64,000 nucleotides of DNA from Rhizohabitans arisaemae (GTDB lineage: Bacteria > Actinomycetota > Actinomycetes > Streptosporangiales > Streptosporangiaceae): assembly GCF_025996515.1 (NCBI RefSeq), contig NZ_BLRH01000034.1, positions 62,001 to 126,000 of the forward strand. Direction: 5' to 3'. Positions 8,183 to 15,986 of this stretch are shown here, in pieces. The notes under the pieces were generated by a model that saw nothing but the letters and a program-made list of their open reading frames with translations, did no database searches and was not told the DNA's origin. The translations under genes were made by a program, and so were the position numbers. Each line of letters starts with the position of its first letter. Position 1 is the stretch's first letter.

Positions 8183-8887
8183 TCAGGACTTGGGGTTGCG
8201 CACGGGTATGTCCCGGATGATCAGCCAGGTCAGGGCCAAGCCGACCAGGAAGGTCCCCAGTCCGACCCCCAGGGTCGTCCCGAGTGACTGTGGTACGTCC
8301 ACTCCGATCGCGTGCGGGAGAATCGGCAACCGGAGTTCCGTGCCGATCGCGCCCTCCGCGAGCACGACCAGGCCGACCGCGACCGGGATGGTGAGCAGGC
8401 CGCCCAGCCCCCACCGGTAGAAGCCGGACCCGATGAACGCCCCGGCGGTCAGCCAGGCGAGGAACTCGATCAGGTACTCGAGGAAGACGAGCGGGACCTG
8501 GGTCGCCTCGTCGAACACATGGGGCCGGGTCAGGACCTGAGACCAGCCGATCAGGCGGTAGATCCCCGACTCGATCAGGTAGCCGGCCGTGACGAGCGCG
8601 GCGAGGAGCGGGCCGAAGACGCCGATGGCGACGGCGGCCTGGGCGCCGAACCGGCGCCGGGTCTGCCCGTGGGCGAGGTAGACGGGCAGGTAGCTTTGGG
8701 CGAGGGAGATCCCCACCATCAGGGAGTACCAGTTGACCGCCTGGGCGGCCTTCTCCCAGGCGCTGTCCGGGGTGTTGCCGAAGGCTGTGATGACCGCGAC
8801 GGCGCCGGCGCAGATCGTCAGCAGAGCGGCCGCCCCTATGAGGGCGAACACCGCGTTGCCGCCGAGGATTCGGCTGGGAAATCTCAT
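8183..8887 (-). CDS. Six-helix membrane protein, ABC permease subunit
   Basis: A 234-residue protein with about six membrane segments (for example FALIGAAALLTICAGAVAVI near the N-terminus and LGVGLGTFLVGLALTWLII near the C-terminus). Its start overlaps the stop of the ATPase gene as ATGA, and the GntR gene precedes both, so the three form one operon. The layout matches the YtrA-type GntR/ATPase/permease sets that handle cell-envelope stress or peptide antibiotics in Gram-positives. Whether it is a full permease or an accessory subunit cannot be told. It has no enzymatic motif. Confidence 0.75.
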   Translation of the reverse strand: MRFPSRILGGNAVFALIGAAALLTICAGAVAVITAFGNTPDSAWEKAAQAVNWYSLMVGISLAQSYLPVYLAHGQTRRRFGAQAAVAIGVFGPLLAALVTAGYLIESGIYRLIGWSQVLTRPHVFDEATQVPLVFLEYLIEFLAWLTAGAFIGSGFYRWGLGGLLTIPVAVGLVVLAEGAIGTELRLPILPHAIGVDVPQSLGTTLGVGLGTFLVGLALTWLIIRDIPVRNPKS

Positions 8888-9750
8888 CGGCGTTCTCCGG
8901 TCAGGTGCACGAACAGGTCTTGCATGGGGATCGGTCCGAGTTCAAGCCCCGCCGCGGCGGCTTGGGCGAGCCGGGCTTCGTCCAGGTCACCGTAGATCGT
9001 CGCGGCGGTCGTGGGGCCGAGCCGCCGGGAGTTGAGCACGGTCAGCCCGGTGGTGAACGCCTCGACCTGGGCGGCCGGCCCGGTGACGGCGGTCCCTCGG
9101 GAGAGCAACCGGGTGCTCTCCTCATGGACCACCAGGCGCCCCTTGTCGATGATGACGACCTCTTCGAACAGGGAGGCGACCTCCTCGATGTGGTGCGTGG
9201 ACAGGATGATCGTGCGGGGATTGGCCAGGTAGTCGCTGAGCAGCGCGTCGTAGAAGGCGTAGCGGGAGGGCGCGTCCATGCCCAGGTACGCCTCGTCGAA
9301 CATGGTCAGCGGGGCCCGGCTCGCCAGGCCCATGACCACGCCCAGCGCGGCACGCTGCCCCTTGGACATGCCGGAGACCGATTTCTTGGGGTCGAGTCCG
9401 AACAGGGCCATCAGGGAACGGGCGTAGCGGCCGTCGAAGCCGGGGCGGAGCCATTCGGCGAATCCGACCGCCTCCTGGGCGGAACCGAGTTCGACGGTCG
9501 CGCCGCCGTCGCGGATCAGGCTGATCCGCTCGGTGAGGCGGGCGTTCTCAAACACCGGCTGCCCGTCGATGCGGACCCGCCCCCCGGTCGGGCGGCGGAA
9601 GGCGGCGAGGACGGAAAGGAGGGTGGTCTTGCCTGAGCCGTTCCGGCCGAGCAAGCCGTAGATCTTGCCGCCCTCCAGGTTCAGCGACAGCCGGTCCAGC
9701 GCCGTCGTCGCGCCGTAGCGCATCACCAGGTCGTCGACCTCGATCTTCAT
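8884..9750 (-). CDS. ABC transporter ATP-binding protein
   Basis: A 288-residue ATPase with Walker A GRNGSGKTT (about residues 38-46), a signature-like SGMSKGQRAALG in place of LSGGQ, Walker B LTMFDEAYLGMDA and the switch His in STHHIEE. Walker B has Tyr-Leu after Glu-Ala, where most members have Pro-Thr, as in YtrB-like proteins. The start overlaps the GntR stop as TAATG and the stop overlaps the permease start, so all three are coupled. It probably energises the adjacent membrane protein. Confidence 0.92.
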   Translation of the reverse strand: MKIEVDDLVMRYGATTALDRLSLNLEGGKIYGLLGRNGSGKTTLLSVLAAFRRPTGGRVRIDGQPVFENARLTERISLIRDGGATVELGSAQEAVGFAEWLRPGFDGRYARSLMALFGLDPKKSVSGMSKGQRAALGVVMGLASRAPLTMFDEAYLGMDAPSRYAFYDALLSDYLANPRTIILSTHHIEEVASLFEEVVIIDKGRLVVHEESTRLLSRGTAVTGPAAQVEAFTTGLTVLNSRRLGPTTAATIYGDLDEARLAQAAAAGLELGPIPMQDLFVHLTGERR

Positions 9751-10106
9751 TATCCCTCCAGCTCCCGGATGCGCTCGATCACCTGGCTGAGGGGGACGCC
9801 GATCGTCTTGGCCTCGGCGACCATCGGGTCCACCACTTCGGCGAAGAAGGACTTTCTGCGCTCGGATCTGAGAGCCTCGCGCGCATCCGGGCTGACGAAC
9901 ATGCCGACACCTCGTCTCTTGTACAGAACCCCTTCGTCGACCAGCTGCTGGAACGCCTTGGCCGCGGTCGCCGGGTTGATCCGGTAGAACGCGGCGTACT
10001 GATTGGTGGACATGACCTGCTCGTCGCCTTTCAACGCCTCGCTCAGCACATCCGCTTTGATCCGGTCGGCGATCTGCCGGTAGATCGGTGTGCGGTCGTC
10101 GAACAT
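9750..10106 (-). CDS. GntR-family (YtrA-like) repressor
   Basis: A 118-residue short GntR regulator with an N-terminal winged helix (TPIYRQIADRIKADVLSEAL, then NQYAAFYRINPATAAKAFQQ and LVDEGVLYKRRGVGMFV) and only a brief C-terminal helical tail. This size and layout is the YtrA subfamily, which usually represses its own ABC operon. An exceptional nested palindrome lies immediately upstream of its start codon and is the likely operator. The first gene of a three-gene coupled operon. Confidence 0.92.
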   Translation of the reverse strand: MFDDRTPIYRQIADRIKADVLSEALKGDEQVMSTNQYAAFYRINPATAAKAFQQLVDEGVLYKRRGVGMFVSPDAREALRSERRKSFFAEVVDPMVAEAKTIGVPLSQVIERIRELEG

Positions 10107-10109
10107 GGC

Positions 10110-10157
10110 ACCTGCTTCGTTGGTTCATTACTCTACTAATGAACCATAGAAGCAGGT
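10110..10157. promoter_or_regulatory. Nested palindromic operator of the GntR-ABC operon
   Basis: The outer arms ACCTGCTTC (10110-10118) and GAAGCAGGT (10149-10157) and inner arms GGTTCATTA (10122-10130) and TAATGAACC (10137-10145) are all perfect complements. It starts four bases upstream of the GntR start codon. The centre is AT-rich (CTCTAC) and could contain the -10 region, so repressor binding would block the promoter. Confidence 0.75.
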
Positions 10158-10198
10158 GTCATGTCCGTCAATTCCCGACATCCCCTGGAGGTGGGACC

Positions 10199-10426
10199 TC
10201 ACTTCCTACTCAGGTCCGGGATCACCATCACGATGAACCCGATGGCAGCGATGATCAGGTTCGCGAAGAGCTCGTAACCGGTGAGGAAGTCCAGCCGGGG
10301 GATGACGATCCGGTTGAAGAAGTTGAGGAAGAAACCGAGGATCGGCTGCACGGCGAGATGGTCGATCGCCCCGCTGATGCCCATGAGCATCAGGATGAAT
10401 CCCGCGGTCTGAAAGATTTTGCGCAT
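10199..10426 (-). CDS. Small membrane protein (75 aa)
   Basis: A 75-residue protein with two hydrophobic stretches (FQTAGFILMLMGISGAID and LIIAAIGFIVMVIPDL) separated by an amphipathic segment FFLNFFNRIVIP. ATG 10426 was chosen because it begins the typical MRKIF basic-hydrophobic start. It diverges from the fused sensor-regulator gene, 166 bases away, and could be one of its targets. I recognise no family. Confidence 0.65.
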   Translation of the reverse strand: MRKIFQTAGFILMLMGISGAIDHLAVQPILGFFLNFFNRIVIPRLDFLTGYELFANLIIAAIGFIVMVIPDLSRK

Positions 10427-10592
10427 GGCCCCCACGCTAGGGAGGCGCCACAGGGCGGGGGAGCCGTCATCGGTCGGTGCCCCGCGTGCTTCCGGCCGAA
10501 CGGGACCGACCAAAGTAGCGGCGGTCGCGACTTCGGTATCGCCGCATTCCGGAGCGGGAGCGAGCGTGCCTCGAACCGGTAGGTTCGGGGGG

Positions 10593-12452
10593 ATGGACGG
10601 CTCCGTGACCCCCTCCGCGCGCCGGCGCACCCTGCGCGACTGGATCGTCGACGCATGCCTGTTCCTGTTCGCGGTCGCGCTCACTCTGATGATCTTCGCC
10701 GAGTCCGTGCTCACGGGGCCGCGATGGCTGATCAACCTGGACCAGTTCTTCGGCGCACTCGGCTGCCTGACGATCTGGGTGCGCCGGCGCCGGCCGACGG
10801 AGCTCGCCCTGGCGCTGGTGGCGCTGTCCGCCGTGTTCGAGTTCGTCGGCGGGGCATTGGTCGTCGCCCTCTTCACCGTCGCGGTGCACCGCCCGCCGAA
10901 ACAGACGGCCGTCGTCTTCGGGACGGGCGTGGCCGCCGCGGTCGCTTTCCTGTACGTGCGTCCCGATCCGGAGACGCCCGGGTTCATCCTGCTGGCCCTC
11001 GGCATGAGCATCTACACCGCGGCGGCCGGTTGGGGACTGTCGATCCGGAACCGCCGCGAACTGGTGCTCTCCCTGCGGGACCGGGCACACCGTGCCGAGA
11101 CCGAGGCGGAACTACGGACCGAGCAGGCCGAACTCCGCGCGGAACAAGCGCAGCTGCAGACCCGCCAGCAGATCGCCAGGGAGATGCACGACGTGCTCGG
11201 GCACCGGCTCTCGCTGCTGAGCGTGCACGCCGGCGCGCTGGAGTACCGCAGGGACAGCCCGCCCGAGGTCGTCCAGGCGGCCAAGGTGATCAGGGAGAGC
11301 GCCCACCAGGCCTTGCAGGATCTGCGGGAGGTCATCGGCGTGCTCCGCGCCACCTCCTCGGAGTTGCCCCAGCCCACCTTCGCCGACCTGCGGGAGCTGG
11401 TCGCCGAGTCCGGCCGGGCCGGCATGGCGGTCGAGCTGACGCAGGAGGTCGTCTCGTCCGTCCCCGACGGGGTGGGCCGGACCGCCTACCGGATCGTTCA
11501 GGAGGCGCTGACCAACGTCCGCAAGCACGCCCCCGGCGCCGGGGTACGGGTGTCCGTGGCGGAATCCAAGGGGCGGGAGCTGGTGGTCGAGGTGACCAAC
11601 GGGCACTCCGGCGCCCCGTCCGTGTCGGCTTCGCGTCCCGGCGCGGGGCTGACGGGACTGGCGGAACGCGTCGCGCTGGCCGGAGGGCGGATCGAGTACG
11701 GTCCGACCGTCCGGGGTGGCTGGCGGGTGTCGGCCCGGCTGCCGCTGGACCCCGGGGGAGCGGCGGAACCCCGGGAGGTGCGGGTGCTGGTCGTCGACGA
11801 CGACCCGCTGGTGCGCGCCGGGCTCACGATGATGCTCGGCGACGCACCGGGCGTCCGGGTGGTCGCCGAGGCGGAGGACGGCGACGGGATCCTTACCCTC
11901 GTGGACCGGCATGACCCGGACGTGGTCCTGATGGACGTCCGGATGCCGGGCGTGGACGGGCTCGCCGCCACCGAGGCCCTGCGCGCCGGACCCCGCGCGC
12001 CGGAGGTGATCATCTTGACCACCTTCGACTCCGACGACCACGTGCTCCGCGCCATGCGGGCCGGCGCGGCCGGGTTCATGCTCAAGGACACCCCGCCTGA
12101 GGAGATCGTCGCGGCGATCCGCCGGGTGACCGAGGGGCATCCGATCCTCTCCCCGGAGGCCACCCGGCGGTTGATCGGCCGGGCCACCGGAGGCCACGAC
12201 GACCGGCGGAGCCGGGCCAGGGATCGTCTGGCGGTGCTGAACGGGCGCGAACGCGAGGTCGCCGTGATTCTGGGCCGCGGCGCCTCCAACGCCGAGATCG
12301 GCGCGGTCCTCGACCTCGGCGTGCCGACGGTCAAGGGCCATGTCTCGACCATCCTCGCCAAGCTGGGTCTCAACAACCGGGTCCAGGTCGCGCTGCTCGT
12401 GCACGACGCCGGGCTCCTGGACGAGCAGGCGGACCCCTACCCCGGGACCTGA
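10593..12452 (+). CDS. Sensor histidine kinase fused to NarL/LuxR-type response regulator
   Basis: A 619-residue single frame that joins what are normally two proteins. Residues about 20-150 hold membrane helices, 165-195 a Glu-rich coiled coil, and the HisKA_3 phospho-acceptor is His199 in REMHDVLGHRLS. The ATPase has RIVQEALTNVRKHA and the G-box GAGLTGLAERV. The receiver starts near 396 (VRVLVVDDDP), with phospho-Asp448 in LMDVRMPG, and a LuxR helix-turn-helix follows at about 555-615 (LNGREREVAVILGRGASN). A GGGAGG sequence at 11773-11778 precedes an in-frame GTG at 11784, so a free regulator might also be made. The start ATG was chosen over longer low-complexity frames. Confidence 0.92.
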   Translation: MDGSVTPSARRRTLRDWIVDACLFLFAVALTLMIFAESVLTGPRWLINLDQFFGALGCLTIWVRRRRPTELALALVALSAVFEFVGGALVVALFTVAVHRPPKQTAVVFGTGVAAAVAFLYVRPDPETPGFILLALGMSIYTAAAGWGLSIRNRRELVLSLRDRAHRAETEAELRTEQAELRAEQAQLQTRQQIAREMHDVLGHRLSLLSVHAGALEYRRDSPPEVVQAAKVIRESAHQALQDLREVIGVLRATSSELPQPTFADLRELVAESGRAGMAVELTQEVVSSVPDGVGRTAYRIVQEALTNVRKHAPGAGVRVSVAESKGRELVVEVTNGHSGAPSVSASRPGAGLTGLAERVALAGGRIEYGPTVRGGWRVSARLPLDPGGAAEPREVRVLVVDDDPLVRAGLTMMLGDAPGVRVVAEAEDGDGILTLVDRHDPDVVLMDVRMPGVDGLAATEALRAGPRAPEVIILTTFDSDDHVLRAMRAGAAGFMLKDTPPEEIVAAIRRVTEGHPILSPEATRRLIGRATGGHDDRRSRARDRLAVLNGREREVAVILGRGASNAEIGAVLDLGVPTVKGHVSTILAKLGLNNRVQVALLVHDAGLLDEQADPYPGT

Positions 12453-12548
12453 ACAGCCCGTTCCTCCAAGATCAAGTTCGGCCGTTCGTCTAGGCTCCTG
12501 AACGTGCGGCGGGGACCTGCTCGCCCATGACCAGGAGGACTTTCCTCG

Positions 12549-12656
12549 ATGAGCGAATCGATCACGGTCGTGATCCGGCTCGGCGCACGCGTCGCCCGTA
12601 CCGCGCCGACACCGGCCCGCGGACGCCGTACCCTCATCCCGACGGCCGTGCGATGA
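12549..12656 (+). CDS. Possible 35-residue leader ORF coupled to nitronate monooxygenase
   Basis: A short frame (MSESITVVIRLGARVART at the start) has an AGGAGG sequence 13 bases upstream and ends with ATGA overlapping the next gene's start. It has no recognisable domain. The ribosome-binding site and stop-start overlap suggest a translated leader that couples expression; however, the frame is short enough to be chance. Confidence 0.3.
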   Translation: MSESITVVIRLGARVARTAPTPARGRRTLIPTAVR

Positions 12657-13735
12657 GCGGCCGCACCTGGTCATCGGGACGGCTGGAGCGGCTGCTCGGC
12701 GTGGACCACCCGATCGTGCAGGGCCCCTTCGGCGGCGGGCTTTCGTCGACGGAGCTGGTCGCCGCGGTGTCCGAAGCCGGGGGGCTGGGTTCGTACGGCG
12801 CCCACATCCTCGACCCCGATCGGATCACCGGGCTGGTCGCGGAGTTGAAGGCGGCCACCCGACGGCCCTTCGCCGTCAACCTGTGGGTACCCCAGCCGGG
12901 GGAGAGCGAGGCGCGGGCAGTCCCCGCCGACGTCGAGCGGCTCAGGCCGTACCTGGACGAACTCGGCATCGAGGCTCCCGGCCTCGCCGGCCCCTACGCG
13001 CAGGACTTCACCGAGCAGGCCCGCGCACTCCTCGCCGCCGAACCGCCGGTCGTCAGCTTCGTCATGGGCGTCCCTCCGGAGTGGGTGCTCGCCGAGGCCC
13101 GGCGGCGGGGCCTCGTGACGATCGGCACCGCCACCACGGTCGACGAGGCCGCCGCCCTCGCGGACGCGGGCCTGGACGCCGTGGTCGCCTCCGGCAGCGA
13201 CGCCGGGGGACACCGGGGGTCGTTCCTGCGGCCGGTCGGCGAGTCGCTGGTCGGCACGATGGCGCTCGTCCCGCAGGTCGCCGACGCGGTCTCGGTCCCC
13301 GTCATCGCGGCGGGCGGGATCGCCGACGGCCGGGGTGTCGCGGCGGCGCTCGTCCTCGGCGCCGACGGGGTGCAGATCGGCACCGGTTTCCTGGCCGTCG
13401 AGGAGTCGGGGGCGAGCGCTCTGCACAAGGCGGCGCTGCTCGGCCCCGCGGCGCGGGTCACCGTGCTCACCCGGTTGTTCTCCGGGCGTCCGGCCCGGGC
13501 GATCCCGAACCGGTTCATCGAGGAGATGGCGGCGTACGAAGCGGAGGTACCGTCCTATCCGGTGCAGAACGCGCTGATGCTGCCGATCCGCCGGGCCGCC
13601 GCCGAGCGGGGCCTCGCCGACTACGTCAACCTGTGGGCCGGGCAGTCCGCGTCGCTCACCCGGCCGGTCGGCGCCGCGGAGTACCTGGGCGACCTGGTCG
13701 CCGACGCCGGTCGCATCCTGGGCGGAGGCCGTTAG
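12653..13735 (+). CDS. Nitronate monooxygenase (2-nitropropane dioxygenase family)
   Basis: A 360-residue FMN-dependent TIM-barrel enzyme that oxidises nitronates. Visible features are the N-terminal HPIVQGPFGGGLSSTELVAAV, the catalytic-region motif ASGSDAGGHRG with the conserved His, the phosphate-binding VIAAGGIADGRGVAAALVLG and GADGVQIGTGFLA. Length is normal. ATG 12653 was chosen because it leads directly into the barrel, although an upstream in-frame ATG at 12527 exists. The physiological substrate is unknown; related enzymes detoxify propionate-3-nitronate. Its stop overlaps the stop of the convergent MocR gene by a few bases. Confidence 0.92.
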   Translation: MSGRTWSSGRLERLLGVDHPIVQGPFGGGLSSTELVAAVSEAGGLGSYGAHILDPDRITGLVAELKAATRRPFAVNLWVPQPGESEARAVPADVERLRPYLDELGIEAPGLAGPYAQDFTEQARALLAAEPPVVSFVMGVPPEWVLAEARRRGLVTIGTATTVDEAAALADAGLDAVVASGSDAGGHRGSFLRPVGESLVGTMALVPQVADAVSVPVIAAGGIADGRGVAAALVLGADGVQIGTGFLAVEESGASALHKAALLGPAARVTVLTRLFSGRPARAIPNRFIEEMAAYEAEVPSYPVQNALMLPIRRAAAERGLADYVNLWAGQSASLTRPVGAAEYLGDLVADAGRILGGGR

Positions 13736-15210
13736 GAGAGGCGCCGCACCACGTCGCCGAGGATCGCCACGCCCTCGGCGAGGACCGCGGGGGAGCTTGC
13801 CGCGTAGCCCAGGACGAGTCCTTGCCTGCCCGGATTCCGGCTGTGCCAGGAGAGCGGCTGGACCTTGACCCCGTCGGCGAGCGCCGCCGACGCCACCTCC
13901 ACGTCGGAGATCCGGTCGCCGAGGGTGACCATGAGGTGGAGCCCGGCCGCGGCGCCGTGCACGACCGCCCCGGGGAGCGCGGTCCCGATGGCGCCGATCA
14001 TCGCGTCGCGGCGTCGGCGGTGACGTTTGCGCAGGTGGCGAAGGTGACGTTCCAGCTCGCCGGACTCCATCAGCCGGGCGAGCACCAGTTGCGGCAGTAC
14101 GGCGTTGCCGAGGTCGGCGTGGCGCTTGGCGTCCACCAGGGCGTCTTGGTGGCGGGCCGGGGCGAGGACCCAGCCGACCCGCAGGGCGGGGGCGAGAAGC
14201 TTGGACACGCTCCCGGCGTAGCAGACCCGCTCGGTGAGCATCGACCGCAGGGCCGGGACGGGCGGCCGGTCGTAGCGGTGCTCGGCGTCGTAGTCGTCCT
14301 CGACGATCAGGCCGCCCTCGTCGGCCCATGCCAGCAGATCCCGGCGGCGCTCCCCGCCGAGCACGACCCCGGTGGGGAACTGGTGCGCCGGGGTCGTAAG
14401 GACGGCCGGCGCCCCGGAGGCGTGGAGCTCGTCGACCCGTATCCCCTCGTCGTCGACCGTGATCGGCGGGGTGTCCAGCCCCCAGTGGTTCAGGTGATGA
14501 CGGGCGCCGAGGGAGCCGGGATCCTCCACCGCCACCCGGGAGATCCCCTCCTCGCCGAGGACCCGCGCGAGCAGGCCGAGGGCCTGGGCGACACCTGCGA
14601 CGATCAGCACCTCACCCGGGTCGGCCCTGATCCCGCGATTGCGGGCCAGCCAGTTCGCGACGGCCAGCCTGAGCGCCGGCGTGCCCCGGGGGTCGCCGTA
14701 GCCGAGCGCGGCGGCCGGGAGGTCCTTCAGGACCGACCGTTCGGCGCGCAGCCACGCCGCCCGGGGGAACGCGGCCAGGTCGGGCACCCCGGGGGTGAGG
14801 TCGATCCGGGCCGGTGCCGCGCGCAGGGCGTCGAAGACGTCCGCTCCGGGCTCCCCGGCGAACAGCACGCCGCCGGGCGGCGCCGGCGCGGGTGCGGGCT
14901 CGGGTGGTCGCGCCGGGGCGGCGACGACGACCGTTCCGCCCCGCCCGCGCCCGGCGATGTGCCCGTCCTCGTTGAGGCGCTGATACGCCTCGGTGATCAC
15001 CCCGCGGGAGACGCGCAGCTCACCGGCGAGGACGCGGGTGGCGGGCAGCCTGCTGCCCACCGGCAGGCGGCCGTCCGAGATGGCTTGCCGGAGCTGCGCG
15101 GCCAGCCAGTCGGCGCGGCCACCGGCGGGTGCCTCGCCGATGTCGAGTTGCAGGAAGTCGGAGCCGGAGGCATTGGACCGATAGTCTGGGCTCGCTTTGG
15201 CCCTGTTCAT
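13732..15210 (-). CDS. MocR/PdxR-type GntR regulator with aminotransferase domain
   Basis: A 492-residue chimera. Residues about 25-100 are a GntR winged helix (AAQLRQAISDGRLPVGSRLP, ELRVSRGVITEAYQRLNEDG). After a Pro/Ala linker, residues about 130-490 are a fold-type I aminotransferase domain with the PLP motifs VEDPGSLGARH, IVEDDYDAEHRYDR and the Schiff-base Lys in YAGSVSKLLAPALRVGW. Such proteins sense PLP or an amino compound. It diverges from the B3/4-domain gene with GGACCG-type repeats between, so that gene is the probable target along with itself. Confidence 0.93.
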   Translation of the reverse strand: MNRAKASPDYRSNASGSDFLQLDIGEAPAGGRADWLAAQLRQAISDGRLPVGSRLPATRVLAGELRVSRGVITEAYQRLNEDGHIAGRGRGGTVVVAAPARPPEPAPAPAPPGGVLFAGEPGADVFDALRAAPARIDLTPGVPDLAAFPRAAWLRAERSVLKDLPAAALGYGDPRGTPALRLAVANWLARNRGIRADPGEVLIVAGVAQALGLLARVLGEEGISRVAVEDPGSLGARHHLNHWGLDTPPITVDDEGIRVDELHASGAPAVLTTPAHQFPTGVVLGGERRRDLLAWADEGGLIVEDDYDAEHRYDRPPVPALRSMLTERVCYAGSVSKLLAPALRVGWVLAPARHQDALVDAKRHADLGNAVLPQLVLARLMESGELERHLRHLRKRHRRRRDAMIGAIGTALPGAVVHGAAAGLHLMVTLGDRISDVEVASAALADGVKVQPLSWHSRNPGRQGLVLGYAASSPAVLAEGVAILGDVVRRLS

Positions 15211-15245
15211 CGGACCATTCTGCCAGGAAGGGTGGACCGGTGCGA
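15172..15245. promoter_or_regulatory. Candidate MocR operator with repeated GGACC boxes
   Basis: GGACC occurs near 15177, 15214 and 15236, and the last is followed by its mirrored form GGTCC. Direct plus inverted repeats of this kind are usual for MocR regulators. The region covers the regulator's own start and the promoter side of the divergent gene. The match to binding is inferred. Confidence 0.4.
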
Positions 15246-15287
15246 ACCGGTCCGCCTTCCGCCGCGAGAGAGGGGAACCACCGCCCC

Positions 15288-15986
15288 ATGTATTTTCAGC
15301 ACTCCCGGAACGTCTGGGAGGAACATCCGGATCTTGTGGCCGGTGCGGTCGCCGCCACGGGGATCACCCCCGAGGCCTCGATCGGCGCCGCGCTCACCCG
15401 GTTCGGCGAGCTGGCCCGGGCCAGGCTCGCCGCGGGTCCGGAGGCCGGGTTCCCGGAGATCCAGGCGTGGCGCCGCGCCTTCGCCCGGATGGGGCTCAGG
15501 CCGACGCAGTACCGATGCGCCTCGGAGTCGCTCCTGCGGCGGTTCCGGAAGGAGGGGGAGCTGCCGCGCATCCATCCGCTGGTGGACCTCTGCAATGCGA
15601 TCTCGCTGGCCTTCGCGATCCCGGTGGCCGCGCTGGACACCGAGAAGATCTCCGAAGGCCTTGAGGTGCGCCACGCCGACGGCGACGAGCGCTACGTGAC
15701 CTTCGGGGGTGAGACGGAGAACCCGGACCGGGGCGAGGTGACCTTCGTCGACGCGGCCGGGCGGGCGCACGCCCGGCGGTGGACCAACCGGCAGAGCGGC
15801 CACTCGGCCGTGCAGGACGCCACGACCTCGGTACTGATCGTCGTCGAGGCGATGCACGAGTCGGCCGGCGCGGACGTGCCGGGGCTCCTCGCCACGGTCG
15901 CCGACGAGCTCGCCGTCCACTGGCCGGTGACACCGCGGACCGCGACGGTGACCGCCTCCTCGCCGCGCCTGGACTTCACCGGGTGA
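15288..15986 (+). CDS. B3/4 (tRNA-binding) domain protein
   Basis: A 232-residue protein with the B3/B4 fold found in the phenylalanyl-tRNA synthetase beta chain and in free-standing editing-like proteins. Indicative stretches are QAWRRAFARMGLRPTQYRCA, LPRIHPLVDLCNAISLAFAI and GEVTFVDAAGRAHARRWTNR. Free-standing members are thought to act on mischarged tRNA or unusual amino acids, but this is not proved for this gene. The divergent MocR suggests a link to amino-acid or vitamin B6 metabolism. Its 3' end overlaps the convergent radical SAM gene by 11 bases. Confidence 0.85.
   Translation: MYFQHSRNVWEEHPDLVAGAVAATGITPEASIGAALTRFGELARARLAAGPEAGFPEIQAWRRAFARMGLRPTQYRCASESLLRRFRKEGELPRIHPLVDLCNAISLAFAIPVAALDTEKISEGLEVRHADGDERYVTFGGETENPDRGEVTFVDAAGRAHARRWTNRQSGHSAVQDATTSVLIVVEAMHESAGADVPGLLATVADELAVHWPVTPRTATVTASSPRLDFTG

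Noticed and set aside
12883-15699. Forward open frame of 938 codons
   Set aside because: It overlaps nitronate monooxygenase, MocR and B3/4 genes out of frame; composition is Arg/Gly/Pro-rich and lacks domains.
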